A program made the translations under genes and the position numbers. A stretch of DNA of 57,494 nucleotides from Pseudomonadota bacterium (GTDB lineage: Bacteria > Pseudomonadota > Gammaproteobacteria > Steroidobacterales > Steroidobacteraceae). The stretch covers positions 1 through 57,494 of the forward strand of contig JAJYAM010000010.1 of NCBI GenBank assembly GCA_021779535.1. Direction: 5' to 3'. The first letter of the stretch is position 1. Each line of letters starts with the position of its first letter. Shown piece by piece: positions 19,191 through 27,553 of this stretch. The notes below the pieces were generated by a model, which ran no database searches, was not told the origin of the DNA, and saw only the letters and a program-made list of their open reading frames with translations.

Positions 19191-19751
19191 TTACTTCTTC
19201 TCCGGCTCGGCGCCGAGGATCACCGACACGGTGCAGGTGTACGACTGGCTCTTGACGCCGAAGCACCAGGTGATTTCGTTGTTGTTCTGTGCGCGCACGA
19301 CCGGCCGATCGCCCTCGTTGCGCTGGCAGTTGCAGCGTCCCCACAGGATCCCGCCGCAACAGTCGTTGTACGAGACGATGTAGTTGCGGCCGTCCGCGGG
19401 ATTGCGGCAGGTCCCGATCCAGCAGATCGGCGACATCTCGGTTCCCGGCGGACACGCGTTCACGCTGCCGCCGTAGCACGCGCACAGCGACCCGTCGATC
19501 GCGCAGTAGCGCCAGTAGTCGCAGCGCGTCTGATCGCCCGGATCCTGCGGGTTGCCGCTGTACACCGGCGTGCGTTCGCCGGACTCGGGATTCTCCGCCG
19601 CGGAACGGCCGTCGGCGCGCGCGACCGGCAGCAAGGGCATCGATGCGGCCCCCGCGAGCATCCCGCCCAGCACGCTGAACACGCTGCGGCGCGAGGTCCG
19701 GCTCGCGAACCCGCGCAACACCTTCTCGGTCAACTGGTCGAAGTCAGCCAC
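19191..19751 (-). CDS. TTQ amine dehydrogenase small (beta) subunit
   Basis: The 186-residue protein is the catalytic small subunit of a methylamine/aralkylamine dehydrogenase. It has a long leader with a twin-arginine-like motif (TSRRSVFSVLGG, 19-30) cut near ARA (46). The cysteine-rich core follows: CDYWRYC (77-83), CPPGTE, YNDCC (128-132), TWCFG (161-165). The two tryptophans that form the tryptophylquinone cofactor are W111 (SPICWIGTC) and W162 (NEITWC). D130 and D86 match the catalytic and cofactor-forming aspartates. SPICWIGTC resembles aromatic amine dehydrogenase (SPISWIGTC) more than methylamine dehydrogenase. An additional cysteine, C110, sits directly before W111. AauA is my best guess; MauA is the alternative. 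Confidence 0.93.
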   Translation of the reverse strand: MADFDQLTEKVLRGFASRTSRRSVFSVLGGMLAGAASMPLLPVARADGRSAAENPESGERTPVYSGNPQDPGDQTRCDYWRYCAIDGSLCACYGGSVNACPPGTEMSPICWIGTCRNPADGRNYIVSYNDCCGGILWGRCNCQRNEGDRPVVRAQNNNEITWCFGVKSQSYTCTVSVILGAEPEKK

Positions 19752-20370
19752 GCCCGTCTCCCGTCGATGCCGTGATACGGCTCCGTCCTTCCAAGTATTC
19801 CTGCAGGCTCGCCACCTGGCGCTCCTTCGCGATGAACAAGCTCTCGAGGTGTTCGCGCGTGTTCACGAGTCCCGCGGCCGCGAGCTTCCCGGTCTCGTCG
19901 ATCAACACCGCGAACGGGAGCTTCGCGACCCCGAAGGTCCTCCCGAGCGGCTCCGACAGCACGTACGGGAACTTCGCCAATCCCTTGTCGCGCACGAACT
20001 GGCGATGCCGCTCCGGCGCTCCGTCGCTCGCGAGCACGACGTCGAGCCACTTGCGCTCCGCACCCTGTGCCGAGCGGATCGCCGGCAGGAGCGACTCGCA
20101 GATCGGACAGTCCGGCGACACGAACAGCACCAGCTGGCTGCGGCCGGCCGGTGCGCCGCCGATCCTCACTTCGCCGCCGTCGAGCGTCGGCAACGCGAAC
20201 TGCGGCGCCGGATCGCCGGCCTTCAAGGCCTGCTGCTTGAGCGCGAGCGCGCCGGCCGGCGCGAGACGCTGGTGCAGCACTCCGATCTGACGCGCGAGCG
20301 CGAGGCACAGCAGCGCGAGACCGAGCACCGCGATCCACAACACGATCTGCGAGGCGATCACGAAGCTCAT
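19744..20370 (-). CDS. mauD: MauD-like thioredoxin-fold maturation protein
   Basis: This 208-residue protein has an N-terminal membrane anchor (about 8-27) and a periplasmic thioredoxin-like domain with the redox motif C88-P-I-C91 (VSPDCPICESLLPAI). MauD is required for correct disulfide formation in the cysteine-rich TTQ small subunit, which carries six disulfides in characterised homologues. The gene overlaps the following small-subunit gene by 8 bp and the preceding mauE by 4 bp, so production is coupled. Confidence 0.92.
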   Translation of the reverse strand: MSFVIASQIVLWIAVLGLALLCLALARQIGVLHQRLAPAGALALKQQALKAGDPAPQFALPTLDGGEVRIGGAPAGRSQLVLFVSPDCPICESLLPAIRSAQGAERKWLDVVLASDGAPERHRQFVRDKGLAKFPYVLSEPLGRTFGVAKLPFAVLIDETGKLAAAGLVNTREHLESLFIAKERQVASLQEYLEGRSRITASTGDGRG

Positions 20371-20948
20371 CGCGCCGCTCCGGCCGCCGGGTCGCCGAGG
20401 CTCATGAGCTGATCCAGCGCAAAATACAGTCCGAGCAGCGCGAGCGCGCCGCCGATCGTCGACAGCGAGACCGCGAACGTGTGCCGGACCGCCGTGGCCG
20501 CGCCCGGTGCCGCCGCGATCGCGGCCGCGACGAACGCGACCCCGCCGGTTCGCAGCAGGTGATACGGACCCAGCCGTGCATGCGACCCGCCGAAGCTGCA
20601 GCCGCAATCGAGGTCGCGGCGACCGGCGGCGATCGCGCGAGCCAGCGCGACGAAGTAACCGGCCCAGATCGCGGCCGCGAGCGCCGCTCCCGCGGCCCGC
20701 CACTCGGGAGTCAGCAACGCGACGCCCGCCCCGGCCTCCGCGACCGCGAGGATCACGAGACCGATCGCCGCCGTCCCCGCCGCAACGCCGGTGAGCGCTT
20801 CGATCGCCGCGCGCGCGCGCGCCGGCCGCGCGAACTTGTGCCCGGCCGAGACGAGCGCCAGCGCGGCGAGGAACGCGGCGACCTGCACCGCGAGGTCGGC
20901 GGTCACCGCGACCGGCAAGCTCGTCGAGACGGCGGGTCCGGGAGGCAT
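20367..20948 (-). CDS. mauE: MauE-like membrane protein for TTQ enzyme maturation
   Basis: The 193-residue protein has four to five hydrophobic helices and the conserved motif DLDCGCSFGGSH with C115 and C117 between helices. MauE is related to DsbB/VKOR-like and DoxX-fold proteins and works with MauD in maturation of the small subunit, probably by recycling its thiols. The end overlaps the mauD start (ATGA), and the gene begins 3 bp after the large-subunit stop. Confidence 0.9.
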   Translation of the reverse strand: MPPGPAVSTSLPVAVTADLAVQVAAFLAALALVSAGHKFARPARARAAIEALTGVAAGTAAIGLVILAVAEAGAGVALLTPEWRAAGAALAAAIWAGYFVALARAIAAGRRDLDCGCSFGGSHARLGPYHLLRTGGVAFVAAAIAAAPGAATAVRHTFAVSLSTIGGALALLGLYFALDQLMSLGDPAAGAAR

Positions 20949-20951
20949 CGT

Positions 20952-22109
20952 TCAGCGCACCGGCTCGATCAACAAGCGCGTGTGCAAGCCCGGGAGTCCC
21001 AAGCTACGGATCAACGCCCCGGTCTCGGGATCGTAGACGTCGAGCCGCTGATCGGCCTGGACGAGCAGCGTCTGCTTCGCGCCGTGCGTCAGTGCGATCG
21101 ACGACCCGGGTCGCACGAGCCGCAGGCGCCGCAGGCGCCGCTTGGTCGCGACGTCGTAGACCCACACCTCGTCGGCCGCGTCCTTCTGCGTCCCTTCGTG
21201 CGCGTGCGCCTGCATCAGCACGTACAACTCGCCCTGCGCATCGCTCGACACCAGCTGCCAGCCGCTCGGGCGCCAGTGCGCCGCGCGCTCGGCCGGGGTC
21301 ACGAGCGGCCAGCCCGGCAAGACCTTCGCAAACGCATGCCGCATGTCGATCGGCTGGACGTCGCCCTGCATCGTCACGAAGTAGCGGACCCCGTCGATCA
21401 TCGTCGAGGCGGTGAACAGCGGGTTGTGCCCGAGGTGATTGAAGGGCTTCGACTCCGCGTGGCCGACCACGTGTCCCGCGGCATCGAGCTTCACCGAGAA
21501 GACCGTGCCGCTCGCGCACAGCGTCGAGAATCCGAGACGGCCCGACGGGAAGATCAGCGCGCAGCCCGGGATGTCGACGTCGCCGAGCACCTTGCGATGC
21601 ACGAGATCCACGACCGTGACCGAGGCCGCCGGCGTGAAGTCGAAGACGAGCCCCAGGCGCTCGTGATCGGTGAACTCGAACATGCCTTGCTGCGCGGTGA
21701 TCAAGGCCCGCTTCGCGCCCGGCAGCACGATCTCGCCGATCGGCTCGAGCGTGCGCGTGTCGTAGACGGTGATGTAATCGGTGCGGGTGCCCCGCGTGTA
21801 GCGCGACCAGACCGTGTCGGCCGTGTAGAACTCCGGGCGATCCTTCGGGATCAGCATCGTCGTCGAATCACGCGCCTGCACTTCGCCGATCACGCGCCGC
21901 GAATCGTCGCCGACGTCGCGGATCTCGATCCGTTCCGAGGCGTAATCCAGGAACGCCCAGCTCGTCGGGTATTTCGCCGGCAGCGTCGACACCACGCCGG
22001 TCTGGTCGCGCGGCAAGGGGTGCGGAAATCGTTGCGACGCGAAACCCGGTGTCCACGCCAGGACGCCGAGAATCGCGGGTAAAACCGTCCGGATGCCATT
22101 GGCGCTCAT
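20952..22109 (-). CDS. TTQ amine dehydrogenase large (alpha) subunit
   Basis: The 385-residue protein is exported (signal peptide to about residue 24) and has the repeated beta strands of a seven-bladed propeller typical of MauB/AauB (YTADTVWSRYTRGTRTDYITVYD, GEVWVYD-like blades near the C-terminus). It pairs with the small subunit in a periplasmic heterotetramer and shapes the substrate channel. It heads the locus, with mauE, mauD, the small subunit and a cytochrome downstream, the order known from aauBEDA. The ribosome-binding site is weak (GGGGGA about 13 nt upstream). Confidence 0.92.
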   Translation of the reverse strand: MSANGIRTVLPAILGVLAWTPGFASQRFPHPLPRDQTGVVSTLPAKYPTSWAFLDYASERIEIRDVGDDSRRVIGEVQARDSTTMLIPKDRPEFYTADTVWSRYTRGTRTDYITVYDTRTLEPIGEIVLPGAKRALITAQQGMFEFTDHERLGLVFDFTPAASVTVVDLVHRKVLGDVDIPGCALIFPSGRLGFSTLCASGTVFSVKLDAAGHVVGHAESKPFNHLGHNPLFTASTMIDGVRYFVTMQGDVQPIDMRHAFAKVLPGWPLVTPAERAAHWRPSGWQLVSSDAQGELYVLMQAHAHEGTQKDAADEVWVYDVATKRRLRRLRLVRPGSSIALTHGAKQTLLVQADQRLDVYDPETGALIRSLGLPGLHTRLLIEPVR

Positions 22110-22423
22110 GGAAGAATCGTTCCCCCTGGAGTTTCTCGCGGGCGTTCCGCGCCGCCCGCCGGCGCGGCGTCCCCATCGTTTCGCTCAAGCATAGCCGCTC
22201 AGGCGCGTTCTCGGTACTGCACGGCAACCGGCGTCGAAAAAGGCGAGCATTTCCGGCCCTGGTGCGGTAACTTGGACCGGCCACGCGACCCGGTGCAGGA
22301 ACCTCCGGCGCGGGTACCGCCGCGCCTCGACCCGCGGATGGACGCCGGAGCGGCCCTGCCACGGCCCCACGGTGAAACTCGCGGACGCCTCGAGCCCTAC
22401 GGGCTTCGATCCGGAGGTCCTGA
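22110..22423. other. Divergent intergenic region upstream of the amine dehydrogenase locus
   Basis: No gene is supported. The region should carry the promoter of the minus-strand amine dehydrogenase locus and that of the plus-strand methyltransferase. I see a GGAGG before the methyltransferase and a TATGCT-like -10 on the minus strand near 22190, but no convincing -35. Confidence 0.45.
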
Positions 22424-23014
22424 ATGGCCCTGAACAAGACGGTTGATTTCTGGCGTGCATGGATCCGAGCACCGCGCCGCGTCGGCGCGGTTGCCCCTTC
22501 GGGCCGAGCGCTGACGAGACTGATGGTCGCCGCGGTGGACCACCGGCACGGACCGGTGATCGAGCTCGGCCCGGGGACCGGCGTGTTCACCCGCGCCCTC
22601 GTCGCGAGCGGGCTGCCGCCGCACCGGCTCGCGCTGGTCGAAGTCGACCCGATCCTCGCACGCGCATTGCGCCGCGATTACCCGGGCGCCCGGGTCGTGC
22701 GCATGGACGCCGCGCGTCTCGGCGACACCGGCCCGTTGTTCGGAACCGAACTGGCGGGTGCCGTGGTCAGCGGCCTGCCGTTGCGGTCGCTCCCGGCGAA
22801 GACCGTCGCGCGATTGATCGAAGGCGTGTTCGAACGCCAGCTCGATCCGCGCGGCGCGTTCTTCCAGTTCACCTACGGGCCCGGCTGCCCGCTGCCGGGC
22901 GCGCTGCTCGAGCGGCTCGGCCTCGAGGCCACCCGCATCGGCAGCGCCTTGTTCAATCTGCCGCCGGCGACGGTCTACCGGATCAACCGGGCGGGGTGCG
23001 ACGAGCTCCGTTAA
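22424..23014 (+). CDS. SAM-dependent methyltransferase, phospholipid N-methyltransferase-like
   Basis: The 196-residue protein has the SAM-binding motif I VIELGPGTGVFT (45-56) and the preceding block FWRAWIRAPRRVGAVAPSGRALTRLM. The latter is characteristic of PmtA-like phospholipid N-methyltransferases, relatives of rRNA adenine dimethyltransferases. PmtA enzymes methylate phosphatidylethanolamine at the cytoplasmic membrane face. The start follows GGAGG. It may be the first gene of the exporter operon that follows after about 100 bp, but that link is uncertain. Confidence 0.75.
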   Translation: MALNKTVDFWRAWIRAPRRVGAVAPSGRALTRLMVAAVDHRHGPVIELGPGTGVFTRALVASGLPPHRLALVEVDPILARALRRDYPGARVVRMDAARLGDTGPLFGTELAGAVVSGLPLRSLPAKTVARLIEGVFERQLDPRGAFFQFTYGPGCPLPGALLERLGLEATRIGSALFNLPPATVYRINRAGCDELR

Positions 23015-23120
23015 CTCAAGCGGGGCCGCGGCGCAAGTCCGTACAATCGCTGAGGCACCGTGGTGTTGCCCGGCGCCGCGCATTGTGGGAGCGTGAGACC
23101 ATTCGCCCCGGACACCCAAG

Positions 23121-24623
23121 TTGACCCCGCCTCTGCGTATCATCGGAACCGCGGCGATCGCCGGATGGATCGCCGGTTGCGCGACGGTGGGACCGTCGTT
23201 CAAGCCACCGGCTGCGCCGGCGGCGCGCGAGTACACCCGCACGGCCCTGCCGGCCTCGACCGCGTCGGCGCCCGGCGCGCTCGGCGGCGCGCAAGCGTTC
23301 GTCACGACGCCCCGCGTCGAGCGCGATTGGTGGCACGCGTTCGGATCCGCGAAACTCGATGCACTGATCGAACGCGCGCAGCGCGACAGCCCGACGCTCG
23401 CCGCGGCCGTGGCGACCTTGCGCGAGGCGCGGCAACTGTACGCCGCCCAAGCCGGCTCGACGCTCTTCCCGACGGTCGGCGCGAAACTCGGCGCGACCCG
23501 TGAAGAGATCAATGGCGCGAGCATCGGCCAGCCGCGCATCCCACAATCGACGTTCACTCTCTACAACGCCGCGATCGGGGTGAGCTACGACTTCGACGCG
23601 TTCGGCGGCAACCGCCGCGCGCTCGAGGCGCTCGCGGCGCAAGCCGACTACCGGGCCTGTGTGCTCGCCGGCGCGCGCTTGACGCTCGCGGCGAACGTGG
23701 CGACGACGGCGTTCGTCGAGGCGCAGTTCGCGGCGCAGATCGACGCGACGCGCGCGATCCTCGCGGCCGAGCGCCGCCAGCTCGAGATCGCGCGCCGGGG
23801 CGTGCGCCTCGGGACCGCGTCGCAGGCGGACGTGCTCGCGTTGCGGACCGAGGTCGAGCAGACGCGCGCCGGCTTGCCGCCGTTGCGCAACCGGCTGGAG
23901 CAGTCGGCCCATCTGCTCGCGGTGCTCGCCGGGCACGCGCCCGGCGACGACGACGTCCCTCGATTTGCGATGACCGATTTCAAGCTGCCCGCGCGCCTGC
24001 CGCTGCTCGTGCCGAGCGAGGTGGTGCGCGAGCGCCCGGACGTGCAGGCGGCGACCGCGTTGCTGCACGCTGCGACCGCGCAGTACGGCGTCGCGGTGTC
24101 CAACCTGTACCCGCACCTCAGCCTCTCGGCGAGCCTCGGGACCGCGGCGCTGGCGACGAGCGCACTGTTCGGTCCCGGATCGGCGATCTGGAGTCTCGCC
24201 GGAGGTCTCGCACAGCCGCTGTTCAACGGGGGACTCAAAGCCGGCGCGAGCGCGGCCCAGGCGAGCATGCAGGCGGTTGGCGCGAATTACCGGCAGACCG
24301 TGCTGCAGGCGCTGCGCGAGGTCGCCGACGCGCTGCGCCAGGTCGACAACGACGCGCGCGTGCTGCGCCGGGAAGCCGCCGCGGTCGACTCCGCGCGGCA
24401 AACGCTCGATCTGGTGCGTCGCCAATACGCGATCGGCGCCGCGAGCTACCTGCAATGGCTCGACGCCGATCGACAGGTGCAGCAGATCCGCCTGAACTTG
24501 ATCGCCGCGCGCGCCGCGAAGCTCGCCGACAGCGCCGCGTTGTACCAGGCGATGGGCGGCGGCGTGCTCCCGGGGAGCCGCGACGCATCCGCGCCGCCGG
24601 CCGCCGCGCCGAGCACCCCCTGA
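23121..24623 (+). CDS. NodT-family outer membrane efflux lipoprotein
   Basis: This 500-residue protein is a TolC-like outer membrane factor. A lipoprotein signal ends with the lipobox IAGC (residues 17-20), followed by the typical TVGPSFKPPAAP and the internally repeated helical hairpin domains (GVRLGTASQADVLALRTEVEQTRA; YAIGAASYLQWLDADRQVQQ). Only a TTG at 23121 is available as start, because an in-frame stop lies 27 bp upstream and the next methionines are inside the mature protein. It would provide the outer membrane channel for the adaptor and ABC-2 pump encoded downstream. Confidence 0.9.
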   Translation: MTPPLRIIGTAAIAGWIAGCATVGPSFKPPAAPAAREYTRTALPASTASAPGALGGAQAFVTTPRVERDWWHAFGSAKLDALIERAQRDSPTLAAAVATLREARQLYAAQAGSTLFPTVGAKLGATREEINGASIGQPRIPQSTFTLYNAAIGVSYDFDAFGGNRRALEALAAQADYRACVLAGARLTLAANVATTAFVEAQFAAQIDATRAILAAERRQLEIARRGVRLGTASQADVLALRTEVEQTRAGLPPLRNRLEQSAHLLAVLAGHAPGDDDVPRFAMTDFKLPARLPLLVPSEVVRERPDVQAATALLHAATAQYGVAVSNLYPHLSLSASLGTAALATSALFGPGSAIWSLAGGLAQPLFNGGLKAGASAAQASMQAVGANYRQTVLQALREVADALRQVDNDARVLRREAAAVDSARQTLDLVRRQYAIGAASYLQWLDADRQVQQIRLNLIAARAAKLADSAALYQAMGGGVLPGSRDASAPPAAAPSTP

Positions 24624-24651
24624 ACGGACGAAGAGTCGGGAGACACGGATC

Positions 24652-25647
24652 ATGGGTTCACGTCGTCGCACGGTCGTGTTGGCAGTCGCCGGGGTGCTCG
24701 CGGTGGCGGCCGTCACCTGGTTCTGGCCCCCCGCCCATCGCTTCGTGTTCGGACCGGCAGAGCCCTCCGATCGGTTGCTGGTGTCGGGGAACATCGAGGC
24801 CCACGAGAGCGTCCTCGGCTTCAGCAACGTCCAGGGGCGGATCACCCAGCTGCCATTCGACGAAGGCAAGGCGGTCGCCGCCGGCACCGTGCTCGCGCGG
24901 CTCGACGCGGCGGTCTACCGCAAGCAGTGGCGGATCGACGCCGCGGCGCTCGACGTCGCGCAGCGCCAGGTCGACGTCGCGCACGGCAACTTCGCCGCGG
25001 CGCGCAGCGCGGTCACGGGCGCGGCGTTGGATTTCGCGGAGAAACGCCGCGATCTCGCCCGCACCGCCGGCCAGTTCGCGATCGGCTCGGCGTCCCGCCA
25101 GGCCTACGATCTCGCCCGCACCGCGGCCGGCCAATCGGCCGCGGCGCTCGCGCACGACCGGGCGCTGCAGGCGGTCGCACGGAACGATGTCGCACTCGCC
25201 GCCGCGAACGTCGGGGCGGCGCGCGCGAAGGTCGCACTCGACCGGGTGATGCTCGGATACACGGTGCTGCGGGCGCCGTTCAGCGGCGTGCTCGCGGTAC
25301 GGGAGGCCGAGCTCGGCGAGTTCGCCGGCCCCGGCGTCGCGATCTTCACGCTCGACGACCTCGATCACGTCTGGCTGCGCGCGTACGTGAACGAACCCGA
25401 CCTCGGCAAGATCCGGCTCGGCGAGCCGGCCGAGATCACGACCGATGCGTATCCCGATCGGCGCTTCCTCGGCCACATCGGCTTCATCTCGTCGCAGGCC
25501 GAGTTCACGCCGAAGACGGTGCAGACGCACGCGCAGCGGATCACGCTCGTCTACCGCGTCCGCATCGACGTCGACAACCCGGACCATGCGCTCCTGCCCG
25601 GCATGCCGGCCGACGCACGCATCGCGCTGCTCCCCGCACCGAGATGA
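24652..25647 (+). CDS. HlyD-family periplasmic adaptor (YbhG-like)
   Basis: The 331-residue protein has an N-terminal membrane anchor (about 7-24), then a lipoyl-like half motif (VSGNIEAHESVLGFSNVQGR), a long alpha-helical hairpin (about 90-195) and the second lipoyl half with a beta-barrel (VLRAPFSGVLAVREAELGEF). Such adaptors link an inner membrane pump to a TolC-like channel. The order adaptor, ATPases, permeases matches E. coli ybhGFSR. Its stop overlaps the next gene as ATGA. Confidence 0.88.
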   Translation: MGSRRRTVVLAVAGVLAVAAVTWFWPPAHRFVFGPAEPSDRLLVSGNIEAHESVLGFSNVQGRITQLPFDEGKAVAAGTVLARLDAAVYRKQWRIDAAALDVAQRQVDVAHGNFAAARSAVTGAALDFAEKRRDLARTAGQFAIGSASRQAYDLARTAAGQSAAALAHDRALQAVARNDVALAAANVGAARAKVALDRVMLGYTVLRAPFSGVLAVREAELGEFAGPGVAIFTLDDLDHVWLRAYVNEPDLGKIRLGEPAEITTDAYPDRRFLGHIGFISSQAEFTPKTVQTHAQRITLVYRVRIDVDNPDHALLPGMPADARIALLPAPR

Positions 25648-26582
25648 GCGCGAACGCGGCGCCGACCATCCGGGTGAGCGGGCTCACCAAGCGCTTCGGC
25701 GCGGTCCACGCGGTGCGCGGCATCGACTTCGAGGTCTCGGCCGGCGAGATCTTCGGCCTGGTCGGTCCGGACGGCGCCGGCAAGACGACCACGATGCGGA
25801 TGCTCGCCGGGGTGCTGCGCCCCGACGCGGGCACGCTGTCGATCGACGGCATCGACGTGGCCCGCGATCCGGAGAAGGCGAAGCTGCACCTGAGCTACAT
25901 GCCGCAACGCTTCGGGCTGTACGAGGACCTGACCGTCGGCGAGAACGTGTTCTTCTATGCCGAGCTGTTCGCGGTTCCGCGCCGCGAGCGCGTCGCCCGC
26001 AGCGCCGAGCTGCTGCACGCCGCCGGCCTCGAGGGTTTCGAGCGGCGCCTCGCGGGGCAGCTCTCCGGCGGCATGAAGCAGAAGCTCGGGCTCGTCTGCG
26101 CGCTGATCCACACGCCGCGCGTGCTGCTGCTCGACGAGCCGACGACCGGCGTCGACCCGGTGTCGCGGCGCGACTTCTGGGCGATCCTCTACCGGCTGCG
26201 CGAAAGCGGCGTGTCGATCGTGATGGCGACCGCCTACATGGACGAAGCCGAGCGCTGCTCGCGGCTCGCGCTGTTCCACTCCGGCGAAGTGCGCCATTGC
26301 GACACGCCGGCGCGCTTGAAGGCCGCGATGCCCGGGGCGTTGCTCGCGGTGCACGCCGCGCAGCCGCGCGCGGTGCATCGAGCGCTCGCGGGATTGCCCG
26401 GGGTGCTCGGCGCGCTGCTGATGGGCGACCGCGTCCACGTGCGCGTCGACGACGCCGCGCGGCGCGTCCCGGAACTCGAGACCGCCCTGCGCACGGCCGG
26501 CATCGCCGACGCCCGCATCGACCCGGCGGCTCCCGGCATCGAGGACGTGTTCGTCGCCCTGCTCGGGACGCCCGCCGGGTGA
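25644..26582 (+). CDS. ABC transporter ATPase, first of pair (YbhF N-half-like)
   Basis: The 312-residue protein has Walker A GPDGAGKT (aspartate in place of the common asparagine, as in YbhF-type proteins), Q-loop YMPQRFGLY, signature LSGGM and Walker B LLLLDEP. The C-terminal 70 residues form a regulatory extension ending in EDVFVALLG. The start ATG overlaps the adaptor stop. In E. coli this and the following ATPase are fused as YbhF; here they are two genes joined by a GTGA overlap. Confidence 0.88.
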   Translation: MSANAAPTIRVSGLTKRFGAVHAVRGIDFEVSAGEIFGLVGPDGAGKTTTMRMLAGVLRPDAGTLSIDGIDVARDPEKAKLHLSYMPQRFGLYEDLTVGENVFFYAELFAVPRRERVARSAELLHAAGLEGFERRLAGQLSGGMKQKLGLVCALIHTPRVLLLDEPTTGVDPVSRRDFWAILYRLRESGVSIVMATAYMDEAERCSRLALFHSGEVRHCDTPARLKAAMPGALLAVHAAQPRAVHRALAGLPGVLGALLMGDRVHVRVDDAARRVPELETALRTAGIADARIDPAAPGIEDVFVALLGTPAG

Positions 26583-27553
26583 GCGCGCCCCCGCCCGGGA
26601 CCGGATCGGCCGACGACGCGGTGATCGCCGAAGGCCTGACCAAGCGCTTCGGGGCGTTCACCGCGGTCGATCGGGTGACCCTGCGGATCGCGCGCGGCGA
26701 AGTGATGGGATTCATCGGACCGAACGGCGCCGGCAAGTCCACCACGATCCGGATGCTGTGCGGGCTGGTCGAACCGAGCGAAGGCCGCGCATCGGTCGCC
26801 GGCTTCGACGTCGGCAGCCAGTCGCAGGCCGTCCGCGAGCACATCGGCTACATGTCCCAGAAGTTCTCGCTGTACGGCGACCTCACGGTGCGCGAGAACC
26901 TGCGTTTCTTCGCGGGGATCTATCGCGTGCCGGCGGGCGAGTTCGCCGGCCGGATGCGCTACGCGGTGTCGATGGCGGGCCTCGAGGGTCAGGAGAACAC
27001 CCGCGTCGCGACGCTCGCCGGCGGCTGGAAGCAGCGGCTCGCGCTCGGCTGCGCGATCCTGCACCATCCGCCGGTGCTGTTCCTCGACGAACCCACCTCG
27101 GGCGTCGAGCCCGAGGCGCGGCGCCGGTTCTGGGACCTGATCCACGATCTCGCGGCGAACGGGGTGACGACCCTGGTCTCGACCCATTACATGGAGGAGG
27201 CCGAGTACTGCAATCGGATCGCGCTGATCGACCGTGGCAAGCTGATCGCGAGCGGCAGCCCCGGCGAACTGCGACAGCGCGGCCTCGGCGGCGTGCTCTA
27301 CGAACTGGAGTGCTCGCCGCTCGGCGCCGCGCTCGAGGCGCTGCGCGGCGTACCGGGGATCCTCGAAGCGGCGATCTTCGGCGACCGCCTGCACGTGGTC
27401 GCCGACTCCGGCGCGGCGGGCACGGCGGACCTGACCGGGCTGCTGCGCGGTCGCGGCGTCGCGGTCGGATCGATCCGGCCGGCGCTGCCGACGCTCGAGG
27501 ACGTGTTCGTCCACCTCGTCGCGCGCGGCCTCGAAACGAGGGCGGTCGGATGA
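26579..27553 (+). CDS. ABC transporter ATPase, second of pair (YbhF C-half-like)
   Basis: The 324-residue protein has a canonical Walker A GPNGAGKS, Q-loop YMSQKFSLYGDLTV and Walker B LFLDEP, but a degenerate signature LAGGW (LAGGWKQRLALG). The same type of change is typical of the C-terminal half of YbhF-like proteins. It probably pairs with the first ATPase so that the two composite sites are unequal. It starts with a GTG overlapping the preceding stop and ends overlapping the first permease. Confidence 0.88.
   Translation: MSAPPPGTGSADDAVIAEGLTKRFGAFTAVDRVTLRIARGEVMGFIGPNGAGKSTTIRMLCGLVEPSEGRASVAGFDVGSQSQAVREHIGYMSQKFSLYGDLTVRENLRFFAGIYRVPAGEFAGRMRYAVSMAGLEGQENTRVATLAGGWKQRLALGCAILHHPPVLFLDEPTSGVEPEARRRFWDLIHDLAANGVTTLVSTHYMEEAEYCNRIALIDRGKLIASGSPGELRQRGLGGVLYELECSPLGAALEALRGVPGILEAAIFGDRLHVVADSGAAGTADLTGLLRGRGVAVGSIRPALPTLEDVFVHLVARGLETRAVG

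Noticed and set aside
26579-27553. Second ABC ATPase as a frameshifted half of a fused YbhF-like gene
   Set aside because: The GTGA overlap, complete motifs in both proteins and lack of disrupted sequence point to two intact genes, not a broken fusion.
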